DNA from: Cognatundibacterium jejuense
Lineage (GTDB): Bacteria > Pseudomonadota > Gammaproteobacteria > Burkholderiales > Burkholderiaceae_D
Reading direction: 5' to 3'
NCBI RefSeq assembly: GCF_014284255.1
Contig: NZ_JACOFV010000003.1
Location: 186,001 to 250,000 of the forward strand
Length of the DNA stretch: 64,000 nt
Shown: positions 15,843 to 24,624 of the stretch, piece by piece
How the letters are laid out: each line of letters starts with the position of its first letter
How positions within the stretch are numbered: position 1 is the stretch's first letter
The notes under the pieces: generated by a model
The model's database searches: none
Told to the model about the DNA's origin: nothing
What the model saw: only the letters and a program-made list of their open reading frames with translations
Made by a program: the position numbers and the translations under genes

Positions 15843-18785
15843 ATGAACCAGCAGCAATCACAAGTCGACGTTCGCCCATCGCGTCATCCGATTTTCCGGT
15901 TTCTCCGAAAAGAATGGTTGGGTTGCCTGATTCTGGTGGCGGGTTTGAGCATCTCTTATGCGATATGGAGTATCAGTATCCGTAATCACGAGGATATAGA
16001 AAAATCGCGATTTATCAGCACAGGCGAACTCATCACTACGTCTTTAGCGCGGCGCATGAATAGCAACGAACAAATCCTGCGTGGTGGCGCGGCATTGTTT
16101 AATATGAATAACAATACCTCACGTGAACAATGGCGCACTTATGTCTCTAGCTTACGTCTTGATGAAACTTCACCTGGCATACAAGGGGTTGGTTTTATTT
16201 TACGCGTAGCTGACAAAGATAAGGCTGAGCATACGGCAAAGATACGCGCTGAAGGTTATCCTGAGTACACAATTCATCCACTTGGGCAGCATAGCGATTA
16301 TCTGACTGTTGTTTATATCGAACCATTTTGGGGACGCAACTTGCATGCGTTTGGCTACGATTTGGCTTCAGAAACGGTTAGAAGGAATGCGTTAGATTTG
16401 GCGCGAGATTCGGGTGAGCCTTCGTTGACCGGGCGGGTTAAATTAGTGCAGGAAGGTAAAGAAGGAAATCAGGCCGGATTTCTGATGTTTCTGCCTATTT
16501 ATACACACGACCTGCCCAGAGGATCTGTTGAGGAGCGTCGTGAATCCTTACTCGGTTATGTCTATATTCCTTTCCGCGCCGAAGACATGATGCGTAACGT
16601 TTTAGTGAATGTTGACCCAACGGTGGGGGTTGAAGTATTTGACGGTAAAGACTTAGACGAAAAAAATATGCTATTTGCTAATGCGCCAATGAATCAATTT
16701 GATAATGCGCATTATGTCAGCATTCGTGAAATGGAATTTGAAGGTAAGGTCTGGACGCTGCGCTTTGCCAGCCTCCCAGCATTTCAAGCCTTATCGAACA
16801 ATATGATTAGCCACATGATCTTTGCCGCAGGTGTGTTGGTAACCTTTTTGTTGACCTTCGTCGTCACCAATCTTGCTGCGACACGTAATCGCGCCTTTGG
16901 CATGGCAAAGGAAATGACAACCCAATTGAGCCATAGTGAAAATGCCTTAAGAGCAGTTCTTGACTCCGCTGCTGATGGTATTTTGCGTGTCGATGGCAAT
17001 GGCAGGGTGAAATCAGTAAACATGGCTGCTGAGCATATATTTGGTTTGTCTTCTGATATTCAGTCTGATTTTCCGCTGGAACAAATTATTGACGGAATGG
17101 ATGTCAATAAGTTGACAGAGGTATTAAATAGCTATGGCAATGCTGGCAGTGCGATGCGTAGCGCCAGATTTGAGTCTTTTGGTATTCGATCATCTGGTGA
17201 TCAATTTCCATTGGCAGTTTCATTAAGTCAATTTAATCAAAATGATGAAGTGAATTATTCCTTGATGGTCAGGGACATTAGTGACGACAAAATGGCAGAA
17301 GCGATTTTGCAATTGCGTTTAAAAGCGATAGAAGCTGCAAATAACGGTATTGCGATCGCAGATATGACGATGCCTAGTCAGCCTATCATTTATACCAATC
17401 CTGCTTTTGAACGAATTACTGGATACACCGCAAGTGAAATGCTAGGTATGAATTGCCGTCTCCTGCAAGCAGATGATCGCTTTCAATTAGAAATTGCGGA
17501 ACTCTCGCAAGCCATTAAGGAAGGTCGTGAATGCAAAGTGCTACTACGTAATTATCGCAAAGACGGTAGTTTGTTCTGGAACGACTTATCCATCGCACCC
17601 GTTGTCGATAACGATGGACGCATCACGCATTATGTCAGCAGTCAAAATGATGTGACTGATCGCGTGTTAGCAGAGGAGAATTTACGCATCAGATCAATGC
17701 GTCTTGATGCCATTTGCACTTTGAGCCCTGATGGAGTGGTTGCTTTTGATGCCAATGGAAAACTCACCAACGTCAATCCGGCATTTTTAGAAATGACAGG
17801 ATTTAGCAATATCCAATTATCAAACTTAAGCATGCAGGAGTTTGATCAATTGATGGAGGCATTGTGTGATCCTGCACATGCTTACGTCTCAGCACATGAT
17901 GAAAATATGATGAATCTGGTGCTCGATTCTGATGATGACATGGTACAGGCGAGGCAGCAAATGGTGTATCTGTCGACACCGCAGACCAGGATATTAATCC
18001 GCTCTATACGTGTGGTTGCGGCGGGTTCTCTGGAGCAGGTTATTTACTTCCGCGATGTAACACGCGAAACCGAAATTGATCGCATTAAGAGCGAGTTTCT
18101 ATCGACTGCAGCGCATGAGTTACGTACCCCCATGGCGAGTATTTTCGGTTTTTCCGAACTCTTATTACGTCGTAAATATGATGAAGTAACGCAAAAAGAT
18201 TTGCTTGGAACTATTAACCGTCAGGCTGGCATCATGATTAATCTGATCAATGAACTGCTGGATCTGGCTCGGATAGAAGCACGCGCAGGCAAGGATTTTA
18301 AATTTACGGTACAGCCAATCGCTCCGATTGTTGAAAATGCCGTAGCCGCCTTGTTGGTCAATAACGATCCACGTCGCGTCAATGTCACTATCAGCGAAAA
18401 TTTACCTAAGGTGAATGTGGATGCTGAAAAAATTGGCCAGTCCTTGATGAACGTATTAAGCAACGCGTATAAGTATTCACCAAACGGCGGCAATATTGAT
18501 CTTCGTATATTGTGTGAAGAGCATGATGAGGTGAATGAAATCGGCATACGCGTCAGTGATCAGGGCATAGGTCTTACGCCAGCGCAGTTGTCACGTTTGT
18601 TTGAACGTTTCTTCCGTGCTGACCCATCCGGCAATATTCCCGGCACGGGTCTTGGTATGTGCATCGTCAAAGAGATTATTGAACTGCATGGAGGCAGGGT
18701 GGATGTTCAAAGTGAAAAAGACATCGGTACTACCGTCACGCTATGGTTACCAACGATCAGAGAGCAAGAGTTGCTGGAGGCATAA
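15843..18785 (+). CDS. CHASE-PAS-LOV-like-PAS membrane sensor histidine kinase
   Basis: The protein has 980 residues, with TAGGAGA upstream of the ATG. A first membrane helix (about 27-47) and a second (about 318-340) flank a periplasmic CHASE domain (EQILRGGAALFNMN, QGVGFILRV, YTIHPLGQHSDYLTVVYIEP). Three PAS domains follow. The middle one (about 495-612) has GMNCRLLQ with Cys538, NYRKDGSLFWNDLSIAP and SSQNDVT, the pattern of flavin-binding LOV domains. The kinase core has H-box TAAHELRTPM with His758, an N-box (SLMNVLSNAYKYS), DQGIGL and GTGLGM. It is an intact kinase and ends the operon at a terminator. Ligands and partners are not known. Confidence 0.9.
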   Translation: MNQQQSQVDVRPSRHPIFRFLRKEWLGCLILVAGLSISYAIWSISIRNHEDIEKSRFISTGELITTSLARRMNSNEQILRGGAALFNMNNNTSREQWRTYVSSLRLDETSPGIQGVGFILRVADKDKAEHTAKIRAEGYPEYTIHPLGQHSDYLTVVYIEPFWGRNLHAFGYDLASETVRRNALDLARDSGEPSLTGRVKLVQEGKEGNQAGFLMFLPIYTHDLPRGSVEERRESLLGYVYIPFRAEDMMRNVLVNVDPTVGVEVFDGKDLDEKNMLFANAPMNQFDNAHYVSIREMEFEGKVWTLRFASLPAFQALSNNMISHMIFAAGVLVTFLLTFVVTNLAATRNRAFGMAKEMTTQLSHSENALRAVLDSAADGILRVDGNGRVKSVNMAAEHIFGLSSDIQSDFPLEQIIDGMDVNKLTEVLNSYGNAGSAMRSARFESFGIRSSGDQFPLAVSLSQFNQNDEVNYSLMVRDISDDKMAEAILQLRLKAIEAANNGIAIADMTMPSQPIIYTNPAFERITGYTASEMLGMNCRLLQADDRFQLEIAELSQAIKEGRECKVLLRNYRKDGSLFWNDLSIAPVVDNDGRITHYVSSQNDVTDRVLAEENLRIRSMRLDAICTLSPDGVVAFDANGKLTNVNPAFLEMTGFSNIQLSNLSMQEFDQLMEALCDPAHAYVSAHDENMMNLVLDSDDDMVQARQQMVYLSTPQTRILIRSIRVVAAGSLEQVIYFRDVTRETEIDRIKSEFLSTAAHELRTPMASIFGFSELLLRRKYDEVTQKDLLGTINRQAGIMINLINELLDLARIEARAGKDFKFTVQPIAPIVENAVAALLVNNDPRRVNVTISENLPKVNVDAEKIGQSLMNVLSNAYKYSPNGGNIDLRILCEEHDEVNEIGIRVSDQGIGLTPAQLSRLFERFFRADPSGNIPGTGLGMCIVKEIIELHGGRVDVQSEKDIGTTVTLWLPTIREQELLEA

Positions 18786-18793
18786 TCGCGGTC

Positions 18794-18820
18794 GGTAGGG
18801 AATAGTCCCTACCTTCTTTT
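18794..18820 (+). terminator. rho-independent terminator of the signalling operon
   Basis: GGTAGGGA (18794-18801), loop ATAG, TCCCTACC (18806-18813), then TTCTTTT. It follows the histidine kinase stop by nine bases and abuts the convergent GNAT gene. Confidence 0.8.
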
Positions 18821-19241
18821 ATATTTTGATCGCCATCCCAACTGACCGCGGCGCAGTGTGCTTAAAACCAAACTGTGCATACAAATCCTGTGCTTTTCCA
18901 TCAGCGATCAGACTGACATACGCGCTGGAGGGGACTTCATCTTGAATAAATCGCATAATTTCTTGCATGATGATTTTCCCCAAGCCTTTGCCCTGATGCT
19001 CTGGTAATACCGCAATATCGACCACCTGATAAAAACATCCCCCATCACCAATGATGCGCCCCATACCGATCGTCGTGTGCTGATGGATGATCTGCACTGC
19101 AAATAAACTATTGATTAAGCCGCGACCCGCCGCCTCAATAGTTTTTGCGCTCAAACCACTGGCGCTGCGCAAGCGGCAATAATCTTCAATGCTAGGTGTT
19201 GACAATGCAGTGCTGTAGCCGGGCGGTAGTGTGATACGCAT
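18819..19241 (-). CDS. GNAT family N-acetyltransferase
   Basis: The 140-residue protein has the standard acetyl-CoA loop in VDIAVLPEHQGKGLGKIIMQ (Q-G-K-G-L-G) and the closing block DLYAQFGFKHTAP. Its length and the opening SIEDYCRLRSASGLS resemble small single-domain acetyltransferases near aminoglycoside or spermidine acetylating families, but the substrate is not clear. It reads convergently with the signalling operon and is divergent from the methyltransferase gene, with about 80 bases between starts. Confidence 0.8.
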   Translation of the reverse strand: MRITLPPGYSTALSTPSIEDYCRLRSASGLSAKTIEAAGRGLINSLFAVQIIHQHTTIGMGRIIGDGGCFYQVVDIAVLPEHQGKGLGKIIMQEIMRFIQDEVPSSAYVSLIADGKAQDLYAQFGFKHTAPRSVGMAIKI

Positions 19242-19324
19242 GCTCTTAAAAGGTAGTCAGAAATAAAAGGCAATGTTATCTTATTTTTAAACAATCAGTT
19301 TTATCTTATAGAAAGTATTTAGGA

Positions 19325-19975
19325 ATGCTCCCCGAAGATGATTGCCTGGCTTCAGTTAAATTGTTCAATCAATTTGCAGAACGCTATGCAGAAAAATATT
19401 TTGACCTTGAGCAATATGATCGTTTCTATGCGATGTTCGCTGCGCAGTTGCCGCATGCTGCGCGGGTGATTGATATTGCTTGTGGTCCGGGTAATGTGTC
19501 TGCTTACCTGCTAAGACATCGTCCTGATTTATCGTTGACTGGCGTAGATCTGGCGCCGAAAATGATAGACATTGCGCGGCAGCGCGTGCCGGCGGGACAG
19601 TTTTTTGTCGGAGATTGTCGCCGTTTACATGAGCTTGCAACAGACTGTGATGGGGCCGTGTTTGCATTTGGATTGAGCTATCTGAATCAGACTGATGCGG
19701 AGCAATTTTTTACCTCGTTGAATCGCGTATTAAATGCGGACGCCGTATTGTTATTGAGCACAATTTCAGCCTCTGAGAGTTCTTCACGTTATGAGCGATC
19801 AAGCAGTGGCGATGAATTGTTGACGGTGTATCGTACTCCACAAAAAATTAGCGATATGCTGGTGAGTTACGGTTTTGAAGTGCAGTTTGTTGAGTTAGTG
19901 GCGAGCCCGGCAAATGCGCCATCTCCAACGCAGGATGTGGTTTTGATCGCCAAAAAGCTGACACAACAGATTTAA
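19325..19975 (+). CDS. class I SAM-dependent methyltransferase
   Basis: The protein has 216 residues. Motif I is VIDIACGPGNVSAYLL (about 48-63), followed by the acidic residue that holds the ribose in LTGVDLAPKMIDIAR, and motif II/III blocks QFFVGDCRRL and AFGLSYLNQTDAEQFF. It belongs to the small-molecule methyltransferase type (UbiE/Methyltransf_25 group). The acceptor is not predictable. The start ATG has TTTAGGA before it. The gene stands alone, followed by about 290 bases before trmB. Confidence 0.82.
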   Translation: MLPEDDCLASVKLFNQFAERYAEKYFDLEQYDRFYAMFAAQLPHAARVIDIACGPGNVSAYLLRHRPDLSLTGVDLAPKMIDIARQRVPAGQFFVGDCRRLHELATDCDGAVFAFGLSYLNQTDAEQFFTSLNRVLNADAVLLLSTISASESSSRYERSSSGDELLTVYRTPQKISDMLVSYGFEVQFVELVASPANAPSPTQDVVLIAKKLTQQI

Positions 19976-20073
19976 TTTCCACCAAAATATCGATCATTTT
20001 TAATATTTTGTCAGCTTTTACCCTGGCGATCGTGATAGCTGTCTCCGGCTAAGGCGCTGATTTGGTTCAGGTT

Positions 20074-20103
20074 TTGGCTATCGTGCGCTGGCTCTGTTAA
20101 AAT
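20074..20103 (+). promoter_or_regulatory. candidate sigma70 promoter for trmB
   Basis: TTGGCT at 20074-20079 and TAAAAT at 20098-20103 with an 18-base spacer fit a housekeeping promoter. It lies about 165 bases before the trmB start. Alternative weak boxes occur nearby, so this is tentative. Confidence 0.3.
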
Positions 20104-20269
20104 ACGGCCTTTACGGAACTGAAATACCATCGAAAGCCGCTTTGTCAAAAGCGGGCGTAAAAAAAGGGTGAAAAAAGCAGATTGCCGGATCATTGCCTGA
20201 TTGATGTTTTTTAACGCCCTTCGATGTTGTTCAATTGTTCCAGATCTTCCTCTTTTGCTAAGTTCCCGT

Positions 20270-20986
20270 ATGTCTGATTCCAAACCTGCTGATAGCGGCA
20301 AGCCGCTGTTTTATGACCCTACTGAGCGCCGTATTCGTAGCTTTGTGACCCGCGCCGGACGCTTGTCTGATGCGCAGGCGCGAGCGATCGAGACGCTTGG
20401 ACCACGTTTTTGCGTTCCTTACCAAAAGGCGTTGCTTGATGTTGATGCGACGTTTGGACGTACCGCACCAACTGTATTTGAGATTGGTTTTGGTATGGGC
20501 GAAACCAGCGCCAAAATCTCGGCCAGCATGCCCGACAAAAATTTTATCGGCGTTGAAGTACACACGCCAGGTGTCGGTAGCTTACTCAAGCTGACCGAAG
20601 AAATGGGTTTGCAAAATCAACGCATTATTCAACACGATGCGTTTGAAGTGTTGACCAATATGATCGCGCCCTTGTCACTGCATGGTGTGCACGTTTTCTT
20701 CCCAGATCCATGGCACAAAGCGCGCCACAACAAGCGCCGCTTGATTCAGGGGCCATTGGTACAATTGCTGGCATCGCGTCTGGCACCTGGTGGCTATCTG
20801 CATTGCGCAACCGATTGGGAAGATTATGCCGTGCAAATGCTGGAAGTATTAAGCGCTGAGCCAACATTAAAAAATACCGCTGAAGGTTATGCGCCACGTC
20901 CGGATTATCGTCCAGTAACCAAATTTGAAAACCGTGGATTGCGGCTCGGTCATGGTGTGTGGGATTTAGTGTTCGAAAAAATCTAG
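20270..20986 (+). CDS. trmB: tRNA (guanine-46-N7)-methyltransferase
   Basis: I use the ATG at 20270 ([14 protein letters not shown]), since the 23 codons open before it are hydrophobic and unlike the family; the result is 238 residues, the usual TrmB size. Landmarks are the SAM loop [21 protein letters not shown], and the signature [16 protein letters not shown], whose Asp and basic residues bind the tRNA guanine. Motif [20 protein letters not shown] closes the protein. It methylates G46 in the variable loop of tRNA. It is followed by a REP-like palindrome. Confidence 0.94.
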   Translation: MSDSKPADSGKPLFYDPTERRIRSFVTRAGRLSDAQARAIETLGPRFCVPYQKALLDVDATFGRTAPTVFEIGFGMGETSAKISASMPDKNFIGVEVHTPGVGSLLKLTEEMGLQNQRIIQHDAFEVLTNMIAPLSLHGVHVFFPDPWHKARHNKRRLIQGPLVQLLASRLAPGGYLHCATDWEDYAVQMLEVLSAEPTLKNTAEGYAPRPDYRPVTKFENRGLRLGHGVWDLVFEKI

Positions 20987-21073
20987 TTTTGTAGTCCTAC
21001 CTGCATAGGGCGGGTGTAACCATCAACTCCGATCAAATGTACAGCCCGCGCGGGCTGTACCTGCCCTACAAAC
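20985..21073. repeat. REP-like palindromic intergenic element
   Basis: An exact 22-base palindrome (GTACAGCCCGC then GCGGGCTGTAC) lies at 21039-21060. It sits inside a larger imperfect inverted repeat: TTTGTAG at the left edge pairs with CTACAAA at 21066-21072, and GGGCGGGT on the left echoes the CTGCCCTAC on the right. It fills the space between the convergent trmB and hydroxylase genes almost exactly. This organisation fits REP/BIME-type repeats. It lacks a T-run, so it is a poor rho-independent terminator. Confidence 0.6.
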
Positions 21074-21940
21074 TCACTGCTCTTGCGCCAAAGCTTCGTC
21101 AATAATTACCTTCTCTTTTCCCAGCGCAGAATGACTACGTTTGGATTTGAGTATAGGGTAAAACAATTCCGCCAGCCAGTTTTCTTTGCCATATAGCAGA
21201 TCATCTTGTAAGCCAACTTTGGGTGGGTAACGCCGTGTGATCAATGCTGTCCCAAACAAAATATCCCAGAAAAATAAGAAATTCCCATAGTTGCCGCGGT
21301 AATGACCGATGCCATCATCCATAGTTAGTGCGTGGTGTGCATAGTGCGTTGCCGGTGTTGAAATAGTACGCTCCACCAGCCACATCACATGCTTCATGAC
21401 AGGCATTTCATACAATGGCTTATCCCAGGGGTTGGCGCTGTGCGCACCGATAATGACTGCTAGTTTAAGGATCACGTAGACTACATAAACGTCGCCAAAT
21501 CCAAGATAAATTAAGATAGACGAAATCCATATTCCTGGCATCGCAGCGTAATAGAAAAAGTTATTTCTATAGACGACACGGATGCTCATATAGGCCGCCG
21601 AGTGATGCGCGCGATGGAATGGCCACATCCACGACGTGTGTGAGAGGCGATGCCACCAGTATTGCGTCAAATCGTCTGCCACCAGCAGGATCAAAAACAT
21701 GCTCCATGCTGGTAAATAACTATACGCATTATGCTGCGATGGGAAAAAATGCATCCCCAAAAAATTCACCGCCACCACAATGCCTGGCTGTATCAGCGTG
21801 AGCAACAGAAGCAGCATCGCGCTGTCAATTTTCCAGTCGTCTTTTGAGGCGCCAAGTTTGCTAAAACGGCCGCTGACCACCTCTACTAGCCCAAAGCCAA
21901 GATAGATCGCCGTAATGGCGATGAGTTGAATCGGGTTCAT
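21074..21940 (-). CDS. sterol desaturase/fatty acid hydroxylase family membrane protein
   Basis: The ATG at 21938-21940 has GGAG eight bases upstream and starts at the first membrane helix, giving 288 residues. The family's di-iron ligands are present as His clusters: HRLSH and HRAHHS in the middle and HYAHH near residue 205. Several membrane helices flank them. Such enzymes hydroxylate or desaturate membrane lipids using oxygen; the exact lipid is unknown. A LysR gene (22145) is divergently transcribed from the 200-base spacer and may control it. Confidence 0.85.
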   Translation of the reverse strand: MNPIQLIAITAIYLGFGLVEVVSGRFSKLGASKDDWKIDSAMLLLLLTLIQPGIVVAVNFLGMHFFPSQHNAYSYLPAWSMFLILLVADDLTQYWWHRLSHTSWMWPFHRAHHSAAYMSIRVVYRNNFFYYAAMPGIWISSILIYLGFGDVYVVYVILKLAVIIGAHSANPWDKPLYEMPVMKHVMWLVERTISTPATHYAHHALTMDDGIGHYRGNYGNFLFFWDILFGTALITRRYPPKVGLQDDLLYGKENWLAELFYPILKSKRSHSALGKEKVIIDEALAQEQ

Positions 21941-22053
21941 GAAAAGTCTCCAATGTGTTGTACAAACAGGCATGTCCTGTTGTTTTCGCTCTCTGATGTA
22001 GCGTTAAGCCCCATTCTTCTCTTGTATTTGCTATTCGTCCAATGCATTATTTT

Positions 22054-22078
22054 ATGATCTTTAATGAGTAAAAATCAT
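22054..22078. promoter_or_regulatory. candidate LysR-type operator
   Basis: ATGAT at 22054-22058 and ATCAT at 22074-22078 form an inverted repeat with a 15-base centre in the spacer between the hydroxylase gene and the divergent LysR gene. LysR proteins commonly bind T-N11-A palindromes in such positions. Only the position and symmetry support it. Confidence 0.3.
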
Positions 22079-22144
22079 TATTGCGATGTTTTTGATGGCC
22101 TGCCGTTCAGGTCAGACACATACCAGAAAAGGTAGGGGGCAGTT

Positions 22145-23059
22145 ATGGATCTCCGGAAACTTCGACACGCCGTGGTCTTATCGGAAGAATTGAACTTTGC
22201 TCGGGCGGCGCAAAAAGTCAATCTGACGCAATCTGCCCTAAGCCGCAGTATCCAAAGCCTGGAAGACGAACTTGATGGCAAGTTATTCGACCGCACTTTA
22301 CATGGGGTTAGCATCACTCCCATTGGGTTACGGGTGGTAAAGCGTGCGAAAGAATTGCTGATCGACGCTAACAATCTACGCCATGAAGTCACACTCATGC
22401 AGAACCACGAAATGGGGGACATCCATTTTGGTGTAGGCCCTTTACCCGGTGCGACCTTTTTACCACCCGTGTTGGCGCAGCTATTGAATGACTATCCAAA
22501 GCTACGCACGGAAGTGAATATCAATAACTGGAATGCCTTGCTGAATCAACTATACGATGAGCAATTAGAGTTTTTTATTGCTGATGTACATAATCTGACC
22601 GAGGACAAAAAAATTACCGTACAAAGGTTTTCGCGTCAATACGGCGGTTTTTTTTGTCGGCGCGAGCATCCGTTGGTGGGAAAAGCATTCAACAATAAAC
22701 AGGAGGTTTTTGAATATCCTTTGGTCTCAGTGCGCTTACCTGAGAGCGTCAACAATGAATTGCATAAATATTTTGAATTGGCAGCCGATCAGAAATTTGA
22801 ACTCTCTTTGACATGCGATAACCCAACCTTGCTGCACTACGTTTGCTTACACAGCGACAGCGTTTTATTGAGTACCTATCCCGTCGTTCAGACAGAAATT
22901 GAGCGCGGTACCATGTGTGAATTAACTATGCCAGACCAAATTGAGGTGTATGCAGAAATGGGTATTGTGACGCTGGCAGGCAGGAGCTTATCACCTGCCG
23001 CCAGTTGGTTGATTGAGAAAATCCGTCAATACATAGAAATACGCAAAAGTGACAATTAA
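22145..23059 (+). CDS. LysR-family transcriptional regulator
   Basis: The 304-residue protein has the LysR winged helix in the first 60 residues (LNFARAAQKVNLTQSALSRS, then IQSLEDELDGKLFDR) and a periplasmic-binding-like effector domain from about residue 90. Effector and target are unknown. It faces away from the fatty acid hydroxylase gene over a 200-base spacer, the classic arrangement for a LysR regulator and its target. AGGTAGGGGG is upstream of the ATG. Confidence 0.9.
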   Translation: MDLRKLRHAVVLSEELNFARAAQKVNLTQSALSRSIQSLEDELDGKLFDRTLHGVSITPIGLRVVKRAKELLIDANNLRHEVTLMQNHEMGDIHFGVGPLPGATFLPPVLAQLLNDYPKLRTEVNINNWNALLNQLYDEQLEFFIADVHNLTEDKKITVQRFSRQYGGFFCRREHPLVGKAFNNKQEVFEYPLVSVRLPESVNNELHKYFELAADQKFELSLTCDNPTLLHYVCLHSDSVLLSTYPVVQTEIERGTMCELTMPDQIEVYAEMGIVTLAGRSLSPAASWLIEKIRQYIEIRKSDN

Positions 23060-23191
23060 TATTAAGTGTATTGAGAGCGATGCAGTCAGCGTAGAAAAGA
23101 AAACTACCCGTATTTAGTCAACGCTTTAAATAATCTTTAAACTGTACTAATTCATACTTGACCTGACACACGGTGCTCGACTGACGACCGG

Positions 23192-23216
23192 CAGCTTCCG
23201 CCCCAAAGCGGACATT
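23192..23216 (-). repeat. intergenic hairpin repeat, copy G
   Basis: On the minus strand GAATGTCCGCTTTGGGGCGG followed by AAGCTGC forms a CGCTT/AAGC-type hairpin of the same style as the copies at 24591, 26151, 26592, 27167 and 28114. It lies about 130 bases beyond the end of the DUF5694 gene in the 284-base gap 23060-23343. That gap contains nothing else I can support. Confidence 0.45.
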
Positions 23217-23343
23217 CAATAAACTGGAAAGGTCCTCCGTAACTTGATTGCTGCATGTCGTGAAAATGAGCACTTATCCTCGTCTGTTACACCCAATGCA
23301 GAGCCGAGGTCGCCATACGATTCAAAGCGTTCATGCATTTCAT

Positions 23344-24417
23344 TTAGTGCAATATATCGTCCGCACTGATGATACGTATGTCATGCATTTGATTTAAGTA
23401 TGCTTCCAAGTAGCCTTTATGCGAGGCGCCAACGATAACCAAGGTACGGATACCCTGCGGGGAAATCGCTTCGCGAACATTCGACGCCATCCGTAGATTG
23501 CGCGTCTCCCAATAGGCGACGTAACCACGGCCGAAATGCTGGGGAGAGGGTTCTTCGAGAGCCGCACCGAAATCGCTTTTGAAAACGAGGCCGGCCTGGC
23601 TGCGCTCATTGTAGCCGCGGTACATCGCCAGAACGCCTTGCGGTGTATCCAGATGACTTTCCAGCGCCTCATCCATTCGCTTGCGTTCCGCCGAAAATGG
23701 GTTATCCCACGCTTTCATAATGGCTTCGCCATAGGCTTTTTCGTCCGCATCGGGCATATCCGCCGTGTGGTCATCCATTGCGTATACGCGCTCGAGCCCG
23801 CTTTTCGCGGCGAGCGGCACGGCAATACGGTAGGATTCGTCGCGCCGCTTCTGTAGCGAATTGAGCATCTCCACCAAGCGTTCATTTAATCCGTCGCCGC
23901 CCCGCCGTTCTTCCATCGGCAGGCGTAGCCATTGCACCAGAGCCGAGGCGGGTTCACCGGCAGCCAGGAACAGCGATGCCAGCGTACGCCGTTGTGCCGC
24001 AGCCGGCGATGCGGGCCAGGAGCTCAGAAGACGCTCCGCTTGCGCGCTCGCCTCGACAATATCGAGGCCGGTAGCGGCACGGGCGACCGAAGTATCTCGG
24101 CAATAGCTCTTGACCGTATCGCTGTAGCGCTGTGGGTAGCCCCGCAAGTAGGCACATTGCAAACCGGAAAGTGCTTCTATCGCGATGGCCTGTGGCTTCC
24201 AATTTTCTAAACGTTCAGTCAGCAAACCCAATTGAGACAAATCGAACGATTTCGGCAGTTGCGACAAATGCGGTGAACCGAGCACCAGCACTTCGTTGAT
24301 TTGCCCCCTCACCAATTTAAGCGTACCAGGAGAAAATTCTGGGGTGGCAGGTTCGTCCGCAAATACTGAGGCATGAAAGATAGGCACCAAAAAAATACTC
24401 CAGAGTAAGCGATGCAT
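23344..24417 (-). CDS. secreted DUF5694-like protein (TraB/Tiki-like fold)
   Basis: I use the ATG at 24415-24417, which gives a signal peptide (MHRLLWSIFLVPIFHASVFA) and 357 residues; the frame is open to 24618 and an alternative start at 24486 aligns with the start of the SIMPL gene in a shared upstream repeat. LVLGSPHLSQ near the start, an acidic IAIEAL and a late VGASHKGYLEAYL give the spaced His/Glu pattern of DUF5694/TraB-like putative metallohydrolases. The coding region is visibly richer in G and C than its neighbours, which suggests transfer. Last gene of a seven-gene leftward array. Confidence 0.65.
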   Translation of the reverse strand: MHRLLWSIFLVPIFHASVFADEPATPEFSPGTLKLVRGQINEVLVLGSPHLSQLPKSFDLSQLGLLTERLENWKPQAIAIEALSGLQCAYLRGYPQRYSDTVKSYCRDTSVARAATGLDIVEASAQAERLLSSWPASPAAAQRRTLASLFLAAGEPASALVQWLRLPMEERRGGDGLNERLVEMLNSLQKRRDESYRIAVPLAAKSGLERVYAMDDHTADMPDADEKAYGEAIMKAWDNPFSAERKRMDEALESHLDTPQGVLAMYRGYNERSQAGLVFKSDFGAALEEPSPQHFGRGYVAYWETRNLRMASNVREAISPQGIRTLVIVGASHKGYLEAYLNQMHDIRIISADDILH

Positions 24418-24482
24418 GCGCTTCCTGAACGGAGTTGGATATGTCTTATGGACTATGGTGCTAACTTGCAACGAGCGTATCG

Positions 24483-24608
24483 GCATAATCGGTTGGCCCA
24501 GAATGAGACGTTGGAAATAATTAAACTTCAAACAGCACACAATATTTTCATATTGGTATTGCCAAGGCAACATTGAAAATGTTTGGCTATATGACCGCTT
24601 GTGGCCGA
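24483..24608 (-). repeat. intergenic repeat block, copy A
   Basis: On the minus strand the block begins TCGGCCACAAGCGGTCAT and runs through TTTTCAATGTTGCC and TTTAATTATTTCCAACG to GGGCCAACCGATTATGCC. Along its whole length it lines up with the block at 26047-26168 upstream of the SIMPL gene, with small gaps. Both lie directly before a gene of the array, at the same distance, so they are duplicated leader regions or cassette borders. Confidence 0.6.
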
Positions 24609-24624
24609 GCTTGGTCAATAGCGA

